A DNA stretch of 54,924 nt from Planctomycetota bacterium (GTDB lineage Bacteria > Planctomycetota > Phycisphaerae > Phycisphaerales > UBA1924). The translations under genes were made by a program, and so were the position numbers. The stretch lies in assembly GCA_003696675.1 (NCBI GenBank), contig RFGH01000225.1, positions 1 through 54,924 of the forward strand. Reading direction: 5' to 3'. Positions 44,446 to 53,605 of the stretch are shown one piece after another. Below the pieces are notes generated by a model that did no database searches, was not told the DNA's origin, and saw only the letters and a program-made list of their open reading frames with translations. The first letter of the stretch is position 1, and every line of letters begins with the position of its first letter.

Positions 44446-44474
44446 AGGCTACTCCGGATGGTGATGTCCGACAA
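44446..44474 (-). promoter_or_regulatory. candidate promoter of the copper operon
   Basis: On the minus strand TTGTCG (44474-44469) and TAGCCT (44451-44446) are 17 nt apart. The -10 ends 6 nt before GTG 44439, so the transcript would be leaderless. No CsoR-like palindrome is seen here. Confidence 0.45.
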
Positions 44475-44728
44475 ACCCCTGTACCTCTCCTGACTATTCC
44501 GGTTGGTACTCGAATGCCCACGCCGGTGGCACGCCAAGAGACCGCCACGAGACCAAACACAACGCGAACAGTGTGGCGTTTCTGGCGTAGATGGGCTGGA
44601 TGGATCTGCCGGTCGTGCTCGTCTACTCGACGAAACATATCTCTCGAAGATGCTGCCCCAACCAAAGTCCAGCCAGCACTATTTCCGAGCCCGGTTGCAA
44701 ACGCGGCTGGCTCACCGGTTCAAGCACG

Positions 44729-44754
44729 ACGCCGCCGAGAGACCTCGGCGGCGT
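44729..44754. terminator. 11-bp perfect hairpin in the gap before abgT
   Basis: ACGCCGCCGAG (44729-44739) pairs with CTCGGCGGCGT (44744-44754) over a 4-nt loop. It lies alone in the region 44475-45092, where I see no convincing gene. It may end a transcript entering from the right or be a relic of an element. Confidence 0.45.
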
Positions 44755-45092
44755 TGTCGCTTTCAGGGCCAGTCTCCGCAAGGGTTTAGAGCGGGGGGCA
44801 ACCCGGGGCCGGGTCTCCGCTCGTCCGCTGGTCATAACCGTGCTCGGGGCGTGGCCGGCTGTGCGCGGCGTTCTGGCCGCCAAAGTCTCTGCGTCTCTGG
44901 TTCGGGCGGGTGCCGGGGTGAAGGGCTCTTCGTTTCTGCTAGGCGGTCCGCAAGGGCCTGTTGCGAATCGGCAGCCAGGCGTGATCGTGATCGTGCGATG
45001 GACCGCTGGTGAAGTCTCTGCGCACCCCTTGGGCGCACCGCATAGGTGACACCAGGGCGGCGTCTTGAGCACGCGGCCCGTGAGGTCACGCG

Positions 45093-45334
45093 ATGCCCAA
45101 GCACTACGCCGACACGACGCGCAATCCGGACACGATGACCGCCGACGAGCGCCGCGACGAGGTCGCCGGCATTCTCGCCCGTGGCCTGGTTCGGGCTCTC
45201 GAAGCGAAGCACACGGCCGAATCGGCGATCGCGAGAACCTCGACGAAGACGGCGAGACATGCCTTGAACTGCCGGGCGATCAAGGGCTCAGTGTGGTGCC
45301 TCAGCGATCATCACCAAGGCGCAGAGCATGGTGA
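45093..45334 (+). pseudogene. frameshifted small recombinase-associated protein
   Basis: From ATG 45093 the frame gives MPKHYADTTRNPDTMTADER, then RRDEVAGILARGLVRALEAK; near 45230 the natural continuation (ENLDEDGETCLELPGDQGLS) is found one frame over and stops at 45334. The pattern MTxxERRxEVAxILARG followed by a LELPGDxGLSV end resembles small genes that often precede serine recombinases in planctomycetes (recollection, not checked). No recombinase follows, so it looks like the footprint of a lost element. Confidence 0.45.
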
Positions 45335-45380
45335 AGGCGATGGCCAAGGCGCGGCCGGGCTTGGTGCGCAGAGTGTTCAT
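45288..45380 (-). CDS. possible 30-residue membrane peptide
   Basis: ATG 45380 has a strong AGGAGGAG site 5 nt upstream. The peptide is MNTLRTKPGRALAIAFTMLC followed by ALVMIAEAPH: a basic start and one hydrophobic helix, like a signal-anchor peptide. It overlaps the end of the pseudogene on the other strand. Function unknown. Confidence 0.4.
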   Translation of the reverse strand: MNTLRTKPGRALAIAFTMLCALVMIAEAPH

Positions 45381-45438
45381 TGCGTCTCCTCCTGGGGCAT
45401 CTTACCGGGTTTAGCCGCTGCTGAAGGGCGAGAGCCAG

Positions 45439-45444
45439 TAGCAT
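45439..45444 (+). promoter_or_regulatory. candidate -10 box of abgT
   Basis: TAGCAT ends 6 nt before ATG 45451, implying a leaderless message. A -35 at 17 nt is not evident. Confidence 0.3.
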
Positions 45445-45450
45445 GCTGGC

Positions 45451-47097
45451 ATGCAGAAACCCAACCCGGACTCCCGCACTGATACGGCAACCAATCAGTC
45501 GAGCCGCGCAGGCCGGGCCATGGCACGATTCCTCGCGTTTGTCGAGTGGCTCGGCAACCTGTTGCCCCATCCGGTCACGCTCTTCGCCTTATTCGCGGTC
45601 GGGGTGGTGCTCGTGTCCGGCGTGGCGTCGTGGGCGGGGCTGAGCGTGGAGGATCCGCGGCCGGGCCGGGCCGGTGAGCGGTTTGTCGTGCAGAGCCTGA
45701 TGACTGGCGACGGCGTCCGGTGGATGAGCCAGAACCTTGTCACCAACTTCACCGGGTTCGTCCCGTTGGGCACCGTGCTGGTGGCGTTGCTCGGGGTGGG
45801 GGTGGCGGAGAAATCGGGGCTGCTCACCACGGCCGTGCGGGCGTTGGTTCTTGGAGCGCCCAAAAACCTGGTCACGGCGGTGGTGGTGTTCGCGGGGGTC
45901 ATGAGCAACACCGCCAGCGAGATGGGCTATGTGGTCATGATCCCGCTGGCGATGGCCATCTATCACTCGCTGGGCAGGCACCCGCTCGCGGGCATGGCCG
46001 CGGCGTTCGCCGGTGTCTCGGGCGGCTACTCGGCCAATCTGTTGATCGGCACGGTCGATCCGCTGCTGGCGGGCATCACCGAGGAAGCCGCTCGCCTGAT
46101 CGATCCCGAGTATGTCGTCCACCCGGCGGTGAACTGGTACTTCATGATCGCCAGCACATTTCTCATCACCGGGCTCGGTTGGCTGGTGACGGCCAAGGTC
46201 GTCGAGCCGCGGCTGGGGCCGTACTCCGACGATCAGGCGTCCGAGGATCTCGAGCCGCGTGCGGCCCTGGAGCCGGTCAGCCGGCGAGAGCGGAAGGGCT
46301 TGCTTCTTGCCGGGTTGAGCGCGGCGATCGTGGCGGCGGGCGTCGTCGTGGCCGCCGGCCCCTCGGTGCCGATGGCGTGGTTGGTGGACTGGCTGCCCGG
46401 CTGGGGCGTGCTGAGGAATCCGGATCCCGCGGCCGTCGGGCCGGACGCGTTCCGCCCGCTGCTCCGCAGTGTGGTCACACTGATCGTGATCTTCTTCGTC
46501 GTGCCGGGCTTTGTGTACGGACGCATCGTCGGCACGATGCGGAACGATCGGGATGTGATCGACGCGATGTCCGGCGCGATGCGCAGCATGGGGCTGTACA
46601 TCGTGCTCGTCTTCTTCGCGGCCCAGTTCGTCAAGTTCTTCGATTACTCGGGTCTCGGCCAGATCCTGGCGGTTCTGGGCGCGGATGCTCTGGTCGCGCT
46701 GCGGCTCGATAACCCGCTGGTGTTCGTGCCGTTCATCCTGATGTGCTGCTTCGCAAACCTGATGCTCGGCTCGGCCAGCGCCCAGTGGGCCGTCACCGCG
46801 CCGATCTTTGTCCCCATGCTGATGACCGTCGGGTACAGCCCTGAGGTCATCCAAGCGGCGTACCGGATCGGGGATTCGACGACGAATGTCATCACGCCGA
46901 TGATGAGCTACTTCGGGCTGATCCTGGCCGTGGCGACCAAGTACAAGAAGGACCTTGGCATCGGCACGATGATCGCAACGATGCTGCCGTACTCGATCGC
47001 GTTCCTGATCGGGTGGCTGGCGTTGTTCTACCTGTGGGTGTTCGTGCTCGGGCTCCCTGTGGGGCCGGGGGCGCCGACCAACTATCCGGCTGGGTGA
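45451..47097 (+). CDS. AbgT-family transporter
   Basis: A 548-residue inner-membrane protein with about 12-13 hydrophobic segments. The opening FVEWLGNLLPHPVTLFALFA, the motif NLVTNFTGFVPLGTVLVALL, SNTASEMGYVVMIPL and the late SAQWAVTAPIFVPMLMTVGY and DSTTNVITPMMSYF are the hallmarks of AbgT, the p-aminobenzoyl-glutamate transporter family; some members export sulfonamides. The length fits the family (about 500-550). It appears monocistronic. The substrate in this organism is not known. Confidence 0.9.
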   Translation: MQKPNPDSRTDTATNQSSRAGRAMARFLAFVEWLGNLLPHPVTLFALFAVGVVLVSGVASWAGLSVEDPRPGRAGERFVVQSLMTGDGVRWMSQNLVTNFTGFVPLGTVLVALLGVGVAEKSGLLTTAVRALVLGAPKNLVTAVVVFAGVMSNTASEMGYVVMIPLAMAIYHSLGRHPLAGMAAAFAGVSGGYSANLLIGTVDPLLAGITEEAARLIDPEYVVHPAVNWYFMIASTFLITGLGWLVTAKVVEPRLGPYSDDQASEDLEPRAALEPVSRRERKGLLLAGLSAAIVAAGVVVAAGPSVPMAWLVDWLPGWGVLRNPDPAAVGPDAFRPLLRSVVTLIVIFFVVPGFVYGRIVGTMRNDRDVIDAMSGAMRSMGLYIVLVFFAAQFVKFFDYSGLGQILAVLGADALVALRLDNPLVFVPFILMCCFANLMLGSASAQWAVTAPIFVPMLMTVGYSPEVIQAAYRIGDSTTNVITPMMSYFGLILAVATKYKKDLGIGTMIATMLPYSIAFLIGWLALFYLWVFVLGLPVGPGAPTNYPAG

Positions 47098-47454
47098 TGT
47101 GCCCCGGCCGAGCTGGGGAACGCGCGGATCACTGCGTGTGCCAGATGATCGGCTTTTCCAGTACGAACATTTCCCCGACATATCGTTCAGATCCAATCAG
47201 ATCTGATTCCGCCGAACTCCCGTGAGTCGGATCTGTGTTCCGCGCTTCGGGTTCGGGCCGATGTTTGATACCATGCACGCATGGTCGGCGGTCCGGCGCG
47301 GTTCTCGCGTCGGGGTTGGGTGATCGGGGACCGATCTCCCGGCCGGGCTGTTTTCTTGCAGCCCGGAGTCTGCCAGGCGGTAGTTGAGAATGGCCGCACC
47401 GGTTCGTTCGTATCCCGCGTTCTGCGGTTCGGGCGGGGCGGGTAGGGAGGTCCC
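47098..47454. other. intergenic region before the ABC exporter
   Basis: A 357-nt gap with no convincing gene. A TTTGATACCAT stretch near 47262 could be an extended -10. CCGGGCTG near 47343 and CAGCCCGG near 47357 form a short inverted repeat in the presumed leader. Confidence 0.3.
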
Positions 47455-49455
47455 GTGGTCGCGTCGCGGCGGCCCGGCCGAATGGGGAAACGGATGTCCG
47501 TCGGTGGCACAAGCCCACAACCAGATCAAACCGGCGGCGGCCGCGTCGTCGGACTGCTCCGCCCGCACGCCGGACGCATGAGCATGGTCATGGGTTGCCT
47601 GCTCGCCTTGGTCGTGATCGATCTCGCGCCACCCTATGCGATCAAGCTCTTGATCGACGATGTCTTCCCCAACTCCGAGTTCGCACAGCGGGTCGGCGGG
47701 CGTGGACCCCTGCTGGCCATGCTTCTCGTCGGACTGCTGGTGACCTACGCCTTGCGGAACACCTTCTTCTTCTGGTCCAAGATGCTCTCCCTCCGCACCA
47801 GCGAGGATGTGTGCTTCTCGCTCCGCAAGCGGCTGTTCGACCATCTCCAGCAGATGAGCCTGCGTTTCTATACGGCCAACCAGCCCGGCCGCGTCGGTGC
47901 CAGGGTCATGGATGACACCTACAAGATCCAGAGCTTCATCCAGGACAAGTTCCCCATTCTGATGCTCAACCTGCTCAAGTCGCAGGTCCTGATCATCGTC
48001 CTGTGCGTCCTGAACCTCCGCCTGGCCATCGCAGCCTTGGCGATCCTGCCGCTGCAGTATGTCACCTGCCGGTTCTTCCGTGTTCCAATCCGTCGCAGCC
48101 ACTCCGAGGCGCAAGAGCACCTCTCCGCGGCCTACGGAAGCCTGGTCGAGAAGTTCATCGGCATGGAGGTCGTCAAGGGCTTCTCCGGTGAGCAGCGCGA
48201 GAGCGCGATCTTCAAAGAGGCCATCGATCGCAGCCGCCAGAGCCAGATCAAAAGCCAGCGATTCCACTTCTTCCAAAAGATCACGGCCGACCTGCTCGTC
48301 GGGCTTGGCACGATCATGCTCATCGCCTACGGCGCCTTCGAGGTCATGAAGGGCCGTATGCAGGGCGGCGAGTTCATGATGTTCTTCGGCTTCGTGATGA
48401 TGCTCTACCCGGCCGTGCTCAACATCATCAGCGACATGGCCCACGCGTCCAAGGCCACAACCAGTGTCGGACGCATCTTCGAGATGCTCGAGGAGCCGGC
48501 CCAGGACGCGGGCGCCGCCGATCTGGTCCGGACGCACACCGACGCCCCGGTGCTCACGAGCGGTTCGGTCGAGTTCCGCAATGTCGTCTTCGGCTTCGAC
48601 GCGGCCACGCCCGTGCTCAAAGGCGTTGATCTCGCTATCCGCTCCGGCGAGCGCGTCGCCATCGTGGGCCCGAGCGGATCCGGCAAGAGCACCACCGTCA
48701 AACTCCTGCCGCGATTCATCACGCCCACCGCCGGGCGTGTCCTCATCGGGGGGCGGGACGCCTCGGAGGTGCCCCTGCCCGTTCTCCGCGCCGCGATCGG
48801 CATCGCCTTCCAGGAAGTCTTCCTCTTCAATGCGTCGATCTCGGAGAACCTCCGGTACGCCCGCGAAGACGCGACGATGGACGAGATCCGCGCCGCCTGC
48901 CGCATGACGGGCATCGACCAGGTCATCGAGCGCCTCCCCGAGGGATACGAGACCAGGCTGTCCGACTACGGGGCAGAACTCTCCCGCGGCGAAAAGCAGC
49001 GGCTCACCCTCGCCCGCGCTCTGCTCAAGGACTCGAAGATTCTCATCCTCGACGAGGCCACCGCCTCGATCGACCCTGAGTCCTCCTTCGCCATCGTCCG
49101 CGATATCCTCGACGCCACCCCAGAGCGGACCGTCATCATGGTCACCCACGAGATCGGGCTGCTCGAGCTGGTCGACCGGGTCATCGGCATCCGGGACGGC
49201 AAGGTCTTCTTCGACGGCTCACCCCGGGCCTACCTCGCGTCGCTGCCCGAGGGCGCCATGGCCTGGCGGTCACCCCGCGTCGAGCCATCCCAGGTTCCGC
49301 TCGCCGATCGCGCCGCCGAACCCCGATCGGCGTCCCTTAACCCCAAAAGCGGGGGGGCAAACGCCCACGCCGAGCACATCCGCGGCCTGGTCGCCGGAAA
49401 AGTCGACCCGGATTCCGTGGAAAACGACGCGACACAAACCGCTTCGTTCGGTTAG
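47455..49455 (+). CDS. ABC exporter, fused membrane and ATPase domains
   Basis: A 666-residue half-transporter. GTG 47455 has GGGAGG 4 nt upstream; ATG 47482 is an alternative. The membrane domain (about 40-340) has about six helices, with RPGRVGARVMDD-like coupling loop AANQPGRVGARVMDDTYKI. The ATPase has Walker A GPSGSGKST (about 405-413), Q-loop GIAFQEVFLFNAS, signature LSRGEKQR (about 508-515), Walker B ILILDEAT and H-loop VTHE. The signature is LSRGE where LSGGQ is usual, a tolerated variant. The type matches lipid A or drug exporters (MsbA-like). About 60 extra residues follow the ATPase. The partner would be a homodimer. Confidence 0.9.
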   Translation: MVASRRPGRMGKRMSVGGTSPQPDQTGGGRVVGLLRPHAGRMSMVMGCLLALVVIDLAPPYAIKLLIDDVFPNSEFAQRVGGRGPLLAMLLVGLLVTYALRNTFFFWSKMLSLRTSEDVCFSLRKRLFDHLQQMSLRFYTANQPGRVGARVMDDTYKIQSFIQDKFPILMLNLLKSQVLIIVLCVLNLRLAIAALAILPLQYVTCRFFRVPIRRSHSEAQEHLSAAYGSLVEKFIGMEVVKGFSGEQRESAIFKEAIDRSRQSQIKSQRFHFFQKITADLLVGLGTIMLIAYGAFEVMKGRMQGGEFMMFFGFVMMLYPAVLNIISDMAHASKATTSVGRIFEMLEEPAQDAGAADLVRTHTDAPVLTSGSVEFRNVVFGFDAATPVLKGVDLAIRSGERVAIVGPSGSGKSTTVKLLPRFITPTAGRVLIGGRDASEVPLPVLRAAIGIAFQEVFLFNASISENLRYAREDATMDEIRAACRMTGIDQVIERLPEGYETRLSDYGAELSRGEKQRLTLARALLKDSKILILDEATASIDPESSFAIVRDILDATPERTVIMVTHEIGLLELVDRVIGIRDGKVFFDGSPRAYLASLPEGAMAWRSPRVEPSQVPLADRAAEPRSASLNPKSGGANAHAEHIRGLVAGKVDPDSVENDATQTASFG

Positions 49456-49458
49456 TAT
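49432..49458 (+). promoter_or_regulatory. candidate promoter of the secretin gene
   Basis: GACACA near 49431 and TAGTAT (49453-49458) are about 16 nt apart, inside the last codons of the ABC gene. The leader to ATG 49509 would be about 45 nt and carries GGAGA. Confidence 0.35.
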
Positions 49459-49508
49459 GGGCCAACCTGGACGACGGACCGCGCTCGGAAATCAGCGATG
49501 GAGACGAG

Positions 49509-52304
49509 ATGAACGGAGTCAGCCGCCCCCGGCGATCGACCCTGCCCGCCGCCCCCCTGAACGGGCGGGTTTCTGCCCTGCTCGCCGCCGCTGCCTCGGC
49601 CGTCCTCTGGTCTTGCGCCACCACTCAGACCTCAGAACAACAGATCACCCTCGAGTCACCCCGTGCCAACACCGGCATCGTCTTTGATGAGCCGCCCGAG
49701 GCAGGGCTCGAGCGCATCCGAATGGCCCTCGAACAGATCGAAGAGCCGCCCGTCTCCGCCAGCGTGCTGGCTTCGCTCCGCGAGGGCGCAAGCACCCGGG
49801 ATGCCGCCAACTCAGAGGCGGCGGTCGAACGCCTCTCCGCCGCAATCGCCCGCTCCTCCCTCGGCCAGAAGTCCGCCGTCTCACCGCTGAGCCTCCCGCC
49901 GGAAGCGGGACGGCTCCTCCCTCTCTCCAAGATGAGCCGGTTCGAACTCGGCGAGCTCCTCGCCTCGATCGGACTGGGTCTTCAGACCGAGCGGGGCTAC
50001 CGGGTTGCGGAGGCTTCGCGCGCCGACCTGTTCGGCCCCGTTCCGGAAGGCGTCGCGCCCGGGGTCGTCCTGACCAAGGACAACGCCGACGGATCGTTCT
50101 CACTGTTCCGGCTCGGTTCGGTCCGCTACGCATCCCAACCCCCCCAGCTCTGGGCGCAGGGCGTCGTGGTCAGCGCAGACGGCTCGGTCGCTGCAAGCCC
50201 GGATCTCGACACGCTGGCCGGCGCGGTTGAGAGCGGCATGGCGCAGATCGCCCAGATGCGGACCAATCTTTCCAACGCCGAGCTCGAGCGGCAGATCGTC
50301 CGGCTGAGCTACACCAGCACCGCTGCCGCGATCAATGCCCTCAAGGGCATGGGCGTGAACACCGTGCCAGCCATCGAGGGCGTGCCGGCCAAGGTCAACT
50401 TCGATCAGCTCCCGCTCGTCACCCAGATGCCGGCCCCCGGCGCCGGTGAGATCGGGCTATTGGGCGACAAGAACATCGCCCGCGGCCAGTTCGGCGTGAG
50501 TATCGCCACCAACGCCGCCGACCTGCCCAACGAGGTCAACGCGTCGCCCGGGTCCCAGCTCATGGTGCTCTACCACCCCGCCCACCCCGAGCAGCTCAGC
50601 CTCGTCCGCCAGCTTCTGACCGACTACATCGATCGACCCGCCCGCCTGATCTTCGTCGAGGGCATGGTGCTCGAGATCTCCGAGTCCGGTCTGGACGAAC
50701 TGGGCATCGAGTGGGAGTTCAAGGAAGGCCCGGTCAATCTGCTGCTCGGCACCCTCGACCCCGAAGTGATCTCAGACACACTGGACTTCAACCGGCTCGA
50801 CTCGCGCGATGTGGATTGGGACTGGGGCCTGCGCATCCAGGCCCTGGTTTCCGAGGGCAAGGCCGAGATCCTCAGCCGCCCCAGCGTGCTGACCATAGAC
50901 AACCGCCAGGCGTCCATCCGCGTGGGCGAGGACATCCCCATCGCCACCAGCCAGGAGGGCACGCTCAACTCCAACAAGATCGCGTTCAACTTCTCCTACA
51001 TCCCCACCGGCATCCTGCTCAATATCCGCCCGCGTGTCACCGACCAGGGCGACGAGATCAGCATGCTCGTCGACACCATCGTCTCGGCCACCGTGCCCGG
51101 GCGCGACCTGGAGGTCCGTTCGTCCAACGGCGACCTGCTCGCGTCGGCTCCGACCATCTCCACCCGTCGCGTGCAGACCTACGCGCGCATCGACAACAAG
51201 ACGCCCTTCATCATCGGCGGGCTGGTCAGCCGCAACAAGACCATCACCAACCAGAAGGTACCGCTGCTCGGTGACATCCCGATCCTGGGCGAGGCGTTCA
51301 AGTCCACGCGCACGGCGTCGGAAAAACGCGAAGTTATTATCGTGCTGACCCCGTATGTGCTCCCGGAGGAAAACCGCATCATCACCCGCACCATGCCGCG
51401 GGACGAGGACCTGTTCGATTCCACCGGCAACCGGCTCTTCCGCGATGCCTACCGCATCCGCGGTGAGGATGTCTTCGATCTCCGATTCATCGCCGAGAAC
51501 AAGCGGCTGAGCCTCTACCGCAAACTCGCCCGTGAGGTGATCGCCCAGAACTTCCGTCTCGGCGAGGTCGAGCCATTCAATGAGTTCGCCGACAAACTCA
51601 TCCCCGGCGAGGAGATGATCGTCCAACGCATGATCTACGAGCTGATCAAACGCACTAGGGTCGACGAACGGATCAGCCCCGAACGGATGATCTACTTCGA
51701 AGAGGCTCAGGCCGAGGGATACAAGGTGCGTTTCCTGGGCGATCTGCTCACCCGCATCGGCGCGGGCGATGAGCCGTCGGACTTCTTCAAGAACAACCCG
51801 GGCAAGGCCATCGCCATCTCCTTCGGATTCGATCGTGAGTCGATGGACCTGGATCGGCTCGCCAGCGAGCCCATCCCCGAAATCAGCCTCATCGATTGCC
51901 CCGATCGTGAGATATGGACCAACCTGCTCTGGGAGCTCAACCAGCCCCGCGAGGACGGCAAGGAGCGATACACCATCCTCATCCGCGACGAGCGGGATCT
52001 CGTCCGCCTGCAACGCGCCATGATGATGAAGCTCATCATCATGCTCAACGCCGACGACGAGGCGCTCAATCTGCAGAGCTTCAAAATCGGCAAAATCATC
52101 CATGTTCCGGCGATGGATCAGGACAAGGTCACCGTCATCGATGCCGAGGTCGCCCGTTACTTCTATATCAGCGAGCTTTACTACTCCGCGCTCGTCAATC
52201 GCATCGAGAGCACCCTGGGCGCCATGGACCGCGTGCTGCGGAACCCCGAGATCCAGAGCTATCTCACCGATCCGTCCGAAATCCCTGAGCCCGACGCGCC
52301 CTGA
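49509..52304 (+). CDS. secretin (GspD/PilQ-like) with a long C-terminal extension
   Basis: A 931-residue outer-membrane protein. Residues 18-36 form a signal with LWSC, so it may be a lipoprotein (C36). About 40-370 is a periplasmic region without clear N-domain motifs. The secretin core is about 375-615: FVEGMVLEISESGLDELGIE, LSRPSVLTIDNRQASIRVGE, NIRPRVTDQGDEISMLVD, TPFIIGGLVSR and PLLGDIPILGEAFKS followed by REVIIVLTPYVLPEE. After this come about 310 residues with charged helical and beta stretches, far longer than the usual S-domain. Secretins form the outer-membrane ring of type II secretion or type IV pili. No other pilus genes are next to it. GGAGA lies 4 nt before the ATG. Its 3' end overlaps the convergent permease gene by 46 nt. 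Confidence 0.88.
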   Translation: MNGVSRPRRSTLPAAPLNGRVSALLAAAASAVLWSCATTQTSEQQITLESPRANTGIVFDEPPEAGLERIRMALEQIEEPPVSASVLASLREGASTRDAANSEAAVERLSAAIARSSLGQKSAVSPLSLPPEAGRLLPLSKMSRFELGELLASIGLGLQTERGYRVAEASRADLFGPVPEGVAPGVVLTKDNADGSFSLFRLGSVRYASQPPQLWAQGVVVSADGSVAASPDLDTLAGAVESGMAQIAQMRTNLSNAELERQIVRLSYTSTAAAINALKGMGVNTVPAIEGVPAKVNFDQLPLVTQMPAPGAGEIGLLGDKNIARGQFGVSIATNAADLPNEVNASPGSQLMVLYHPAHPEQLSLVRQLLTDYIDRPARLIFVEGMVLEISESGLDELGIEWEFKEGPVNLLLGTLDPEVISDTLDFNRLDSRDVDWDWGLRIQALVSEGKAEILSRPSVLTIDNRQASIRVGEDIPIATSQEGTLNSNKIAFNFSYIPTGILLNIRPRVTDQGDEISMLVDTIVSATVPGRDLEVRSSNGDLLASAPTISTRRVQTYARIDNKTPFIIGGLVSRNKTITNQKVPLLGDIPILGEAFKSTRTASEKREVIIVLTPYVLPEENRIITRTMPRDEDLFDSTGNRLFRDAYRIRGEDVFDLRFIAENKRLSLYRKLAREVIAQNFRLGEVEPFNEFADKLIPGEEMIVQRMIYELIKRTRVDERISPERMIYFEEAQAEGYKVRFLGDLLTRIGAGDEPSDFFKNNPGKAIAISFGFDRESMDLDRLASEPIPEISLIDCPDREIWTNLLWELNQPREDGKERYTILIRDERDLVRLQRAMMMKLIIMLNADDEALNLQSFKIGKIIHVPAMDQDKVTVIDAEVARYFYISELYYSALVNRIESTLGAMDRVLRNPEIQSYLTDPSEIPEPDAP

Positions 52305-53605
52305 TCATCCAACCCCGTGCCGTCCGCTCTCGGCATCGGACACCCGTGCTCATCCGGCGCCGCCCCCGCCCCAGGCTCCAGCCCAAGGTGTTCGAGCACC
52401 TCCGCAGGCGCGTGCACATGGTCGGCCTGCAGCCCGGCCCGGTCCACCAGATAGCCCTCCCAGAGCCGACGCCGGCGCATGAGCGCCGCGCCAAAGTGCT
52501 GCCCGCGATCGGTCAACCGCGGCGCACCACCGCGCGTCGTGACCAGCCCATCACGCTCGGCCACCCGCAGTCCGAGCGGGTCGAGGTTCGACGATTCGAT
52601 GGCAGAACCTGACTCCGAAGCGCGGAACATCGCGCCCACCACATCATCGCGCGTAATCGTCCGGCGCAGGGCGCGCCGCCGAAGAGCACGCGCCACCATG
52701 CCGTATCTCGGAGATCCGATCACCGCAGCCGCCAGCATGACGCCCGACACAACCGTCATCGATCCCGCGGCGTTCACCGAGTCGATCCCGAAGAGGGCCG
52801 GCACCCATGTTGCACCAAAGTACCCTGCCACCGTCCCGACCACGGCGATCGCCACGCTGAGCATAACCTGCGTGCCTAGCCGATCGGTCAGAAGCCGCGC
52901 CGTGGCCGCCGGGCAGACCAGCATCGCGATCACCAGGATCGATCCGACCGCCTCAAACGAAGCCACCGTGGCTCCGGCGACAAAGATCATCAGGGCGTAA
53001 TGCAACCATACGGCGTGAAAACCCAGCGTCGTCGCCAGCCCGGCATCGAACGCCGCGATCCGCAGTTCCTTGAAGAGCACCCCGACAAAGAGCAACGACC
53101 CGACACACACGCCGAGCAGCGTCCACACCTGCCGGGGCGTATGACGAAGTGTCTCGAGCGAGAAGACCGACCGCAACGATTCCGGCGCTCCGTACCAAAC
53201 GAGCGTTTCCAGCTGCCCATGCAGCACGCAGTCCGCGTCAAGATCCACCTGCCGCGCCGCGGCCGTCTCGATCAGAAGCACCCCGAGCGCGAACAGCACG
53301 CTGAACACCACGCCCATCGCCGCACCCGGCTCAACCCTGCCGAGCCGCTTGATGATCTCCACCAGCAGCACCGTCGCAATGCCCGCCGCCGCCGCCCCGG
53401 CGAACATCACCAAAGACGACCGCGTGCCCGCCAGCAGGAACGCGATGACGAGCCCCGGCAGCACGCTGTGGCTCACGGCGTCCCCCATCAGGCTCAGCCG
53501 CCGCAGCACCAGAAAGTTGCCGAGCAGCCCGCATGTGACCGACGCGAGCGTCGCCGCCAGCAGCGGGAACAGATCCAAGCCCACGCTCAGCCCGATGCCG
53601 CTCAA
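52259..53605 (-). CDS. metal ABC permease with C-terminal DtxR-like domain
   Basis: A 448-residue protein. Residues 10-290 have about eight membrane helices of the ABC-3 (TroC/TroD, ZnuB) family, with LRRLSLMGDAVSHSVLPGLV and ELRIAAFDAGLATTLGFHAV. After about 300 comes a soluble part: RDDVVGAMFRASES, then PRLTDRGQHFGAALMRRRRL, WEGYLVDRAG and HVHAPAEVLEHL, which match the winged-helix end and dimer region of DtxR/MntR repressors, and DEHGCPMP, as in their metal-site end. It should import Mn, Fe or Zn and may sense the metal itself. The upstream permease overlaps by 4 nt (ATGA). Confidence 0.88.
   Translation of the reverse strand: MSGIGLSVGLDLFPLLAATLASVTCGLLGNFLVLRRLSLMGDAVSHSVLPGLVIAFLLAGTRSSLVMFAGAAAAGIATVLLVEIIKRLGRVEPGAAMGVVFSVLFALGVLLIETAAARQVDLDADCVLHGQLETLVWYGAPESLRSVFSLETLRHTPRQVWTLLGVCVGSLLFVGVLFKELRIAAFDAGLATTLGFHAVWLHYALMIFVAGATVASFEAVGSILVIAMLVCPAATARLLTDRLGTQVMLSVAIAVVGTVAGYFGATWVPALFGIDSVNAAGSMTVVSGVMLAAAVIGSPRYGMVARALRRRALRRTITRDDVVGAMFRASESGSAIESSNLDPLGLRVAERDGLVTTRGGAPRLTDRGQHFGAALMRRRRLWEGYLVDRAGLQADHVHAPAEVLEHLGLEPGAGAAPDEHGCPMPRADGTGLDDQGASGSGISDGSVR

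Noticed and set aside
44780-45060. Several short frames in the GC-rich gap
   Set aside because: None has a ribosome site together with a protein-like composition, so I report no gene there.
45589-49149. Long minus-strand frames of 535 and 650 codons
   Set aside because: They mirror the AbgT and ABC exporter genes. Translations are rich in D, R, H and E with no fold or motif.
50772-52103. 443-codon minus-strand frame
   Set aside because: It is antisense to the secretin gene, whose core motifs are intact.
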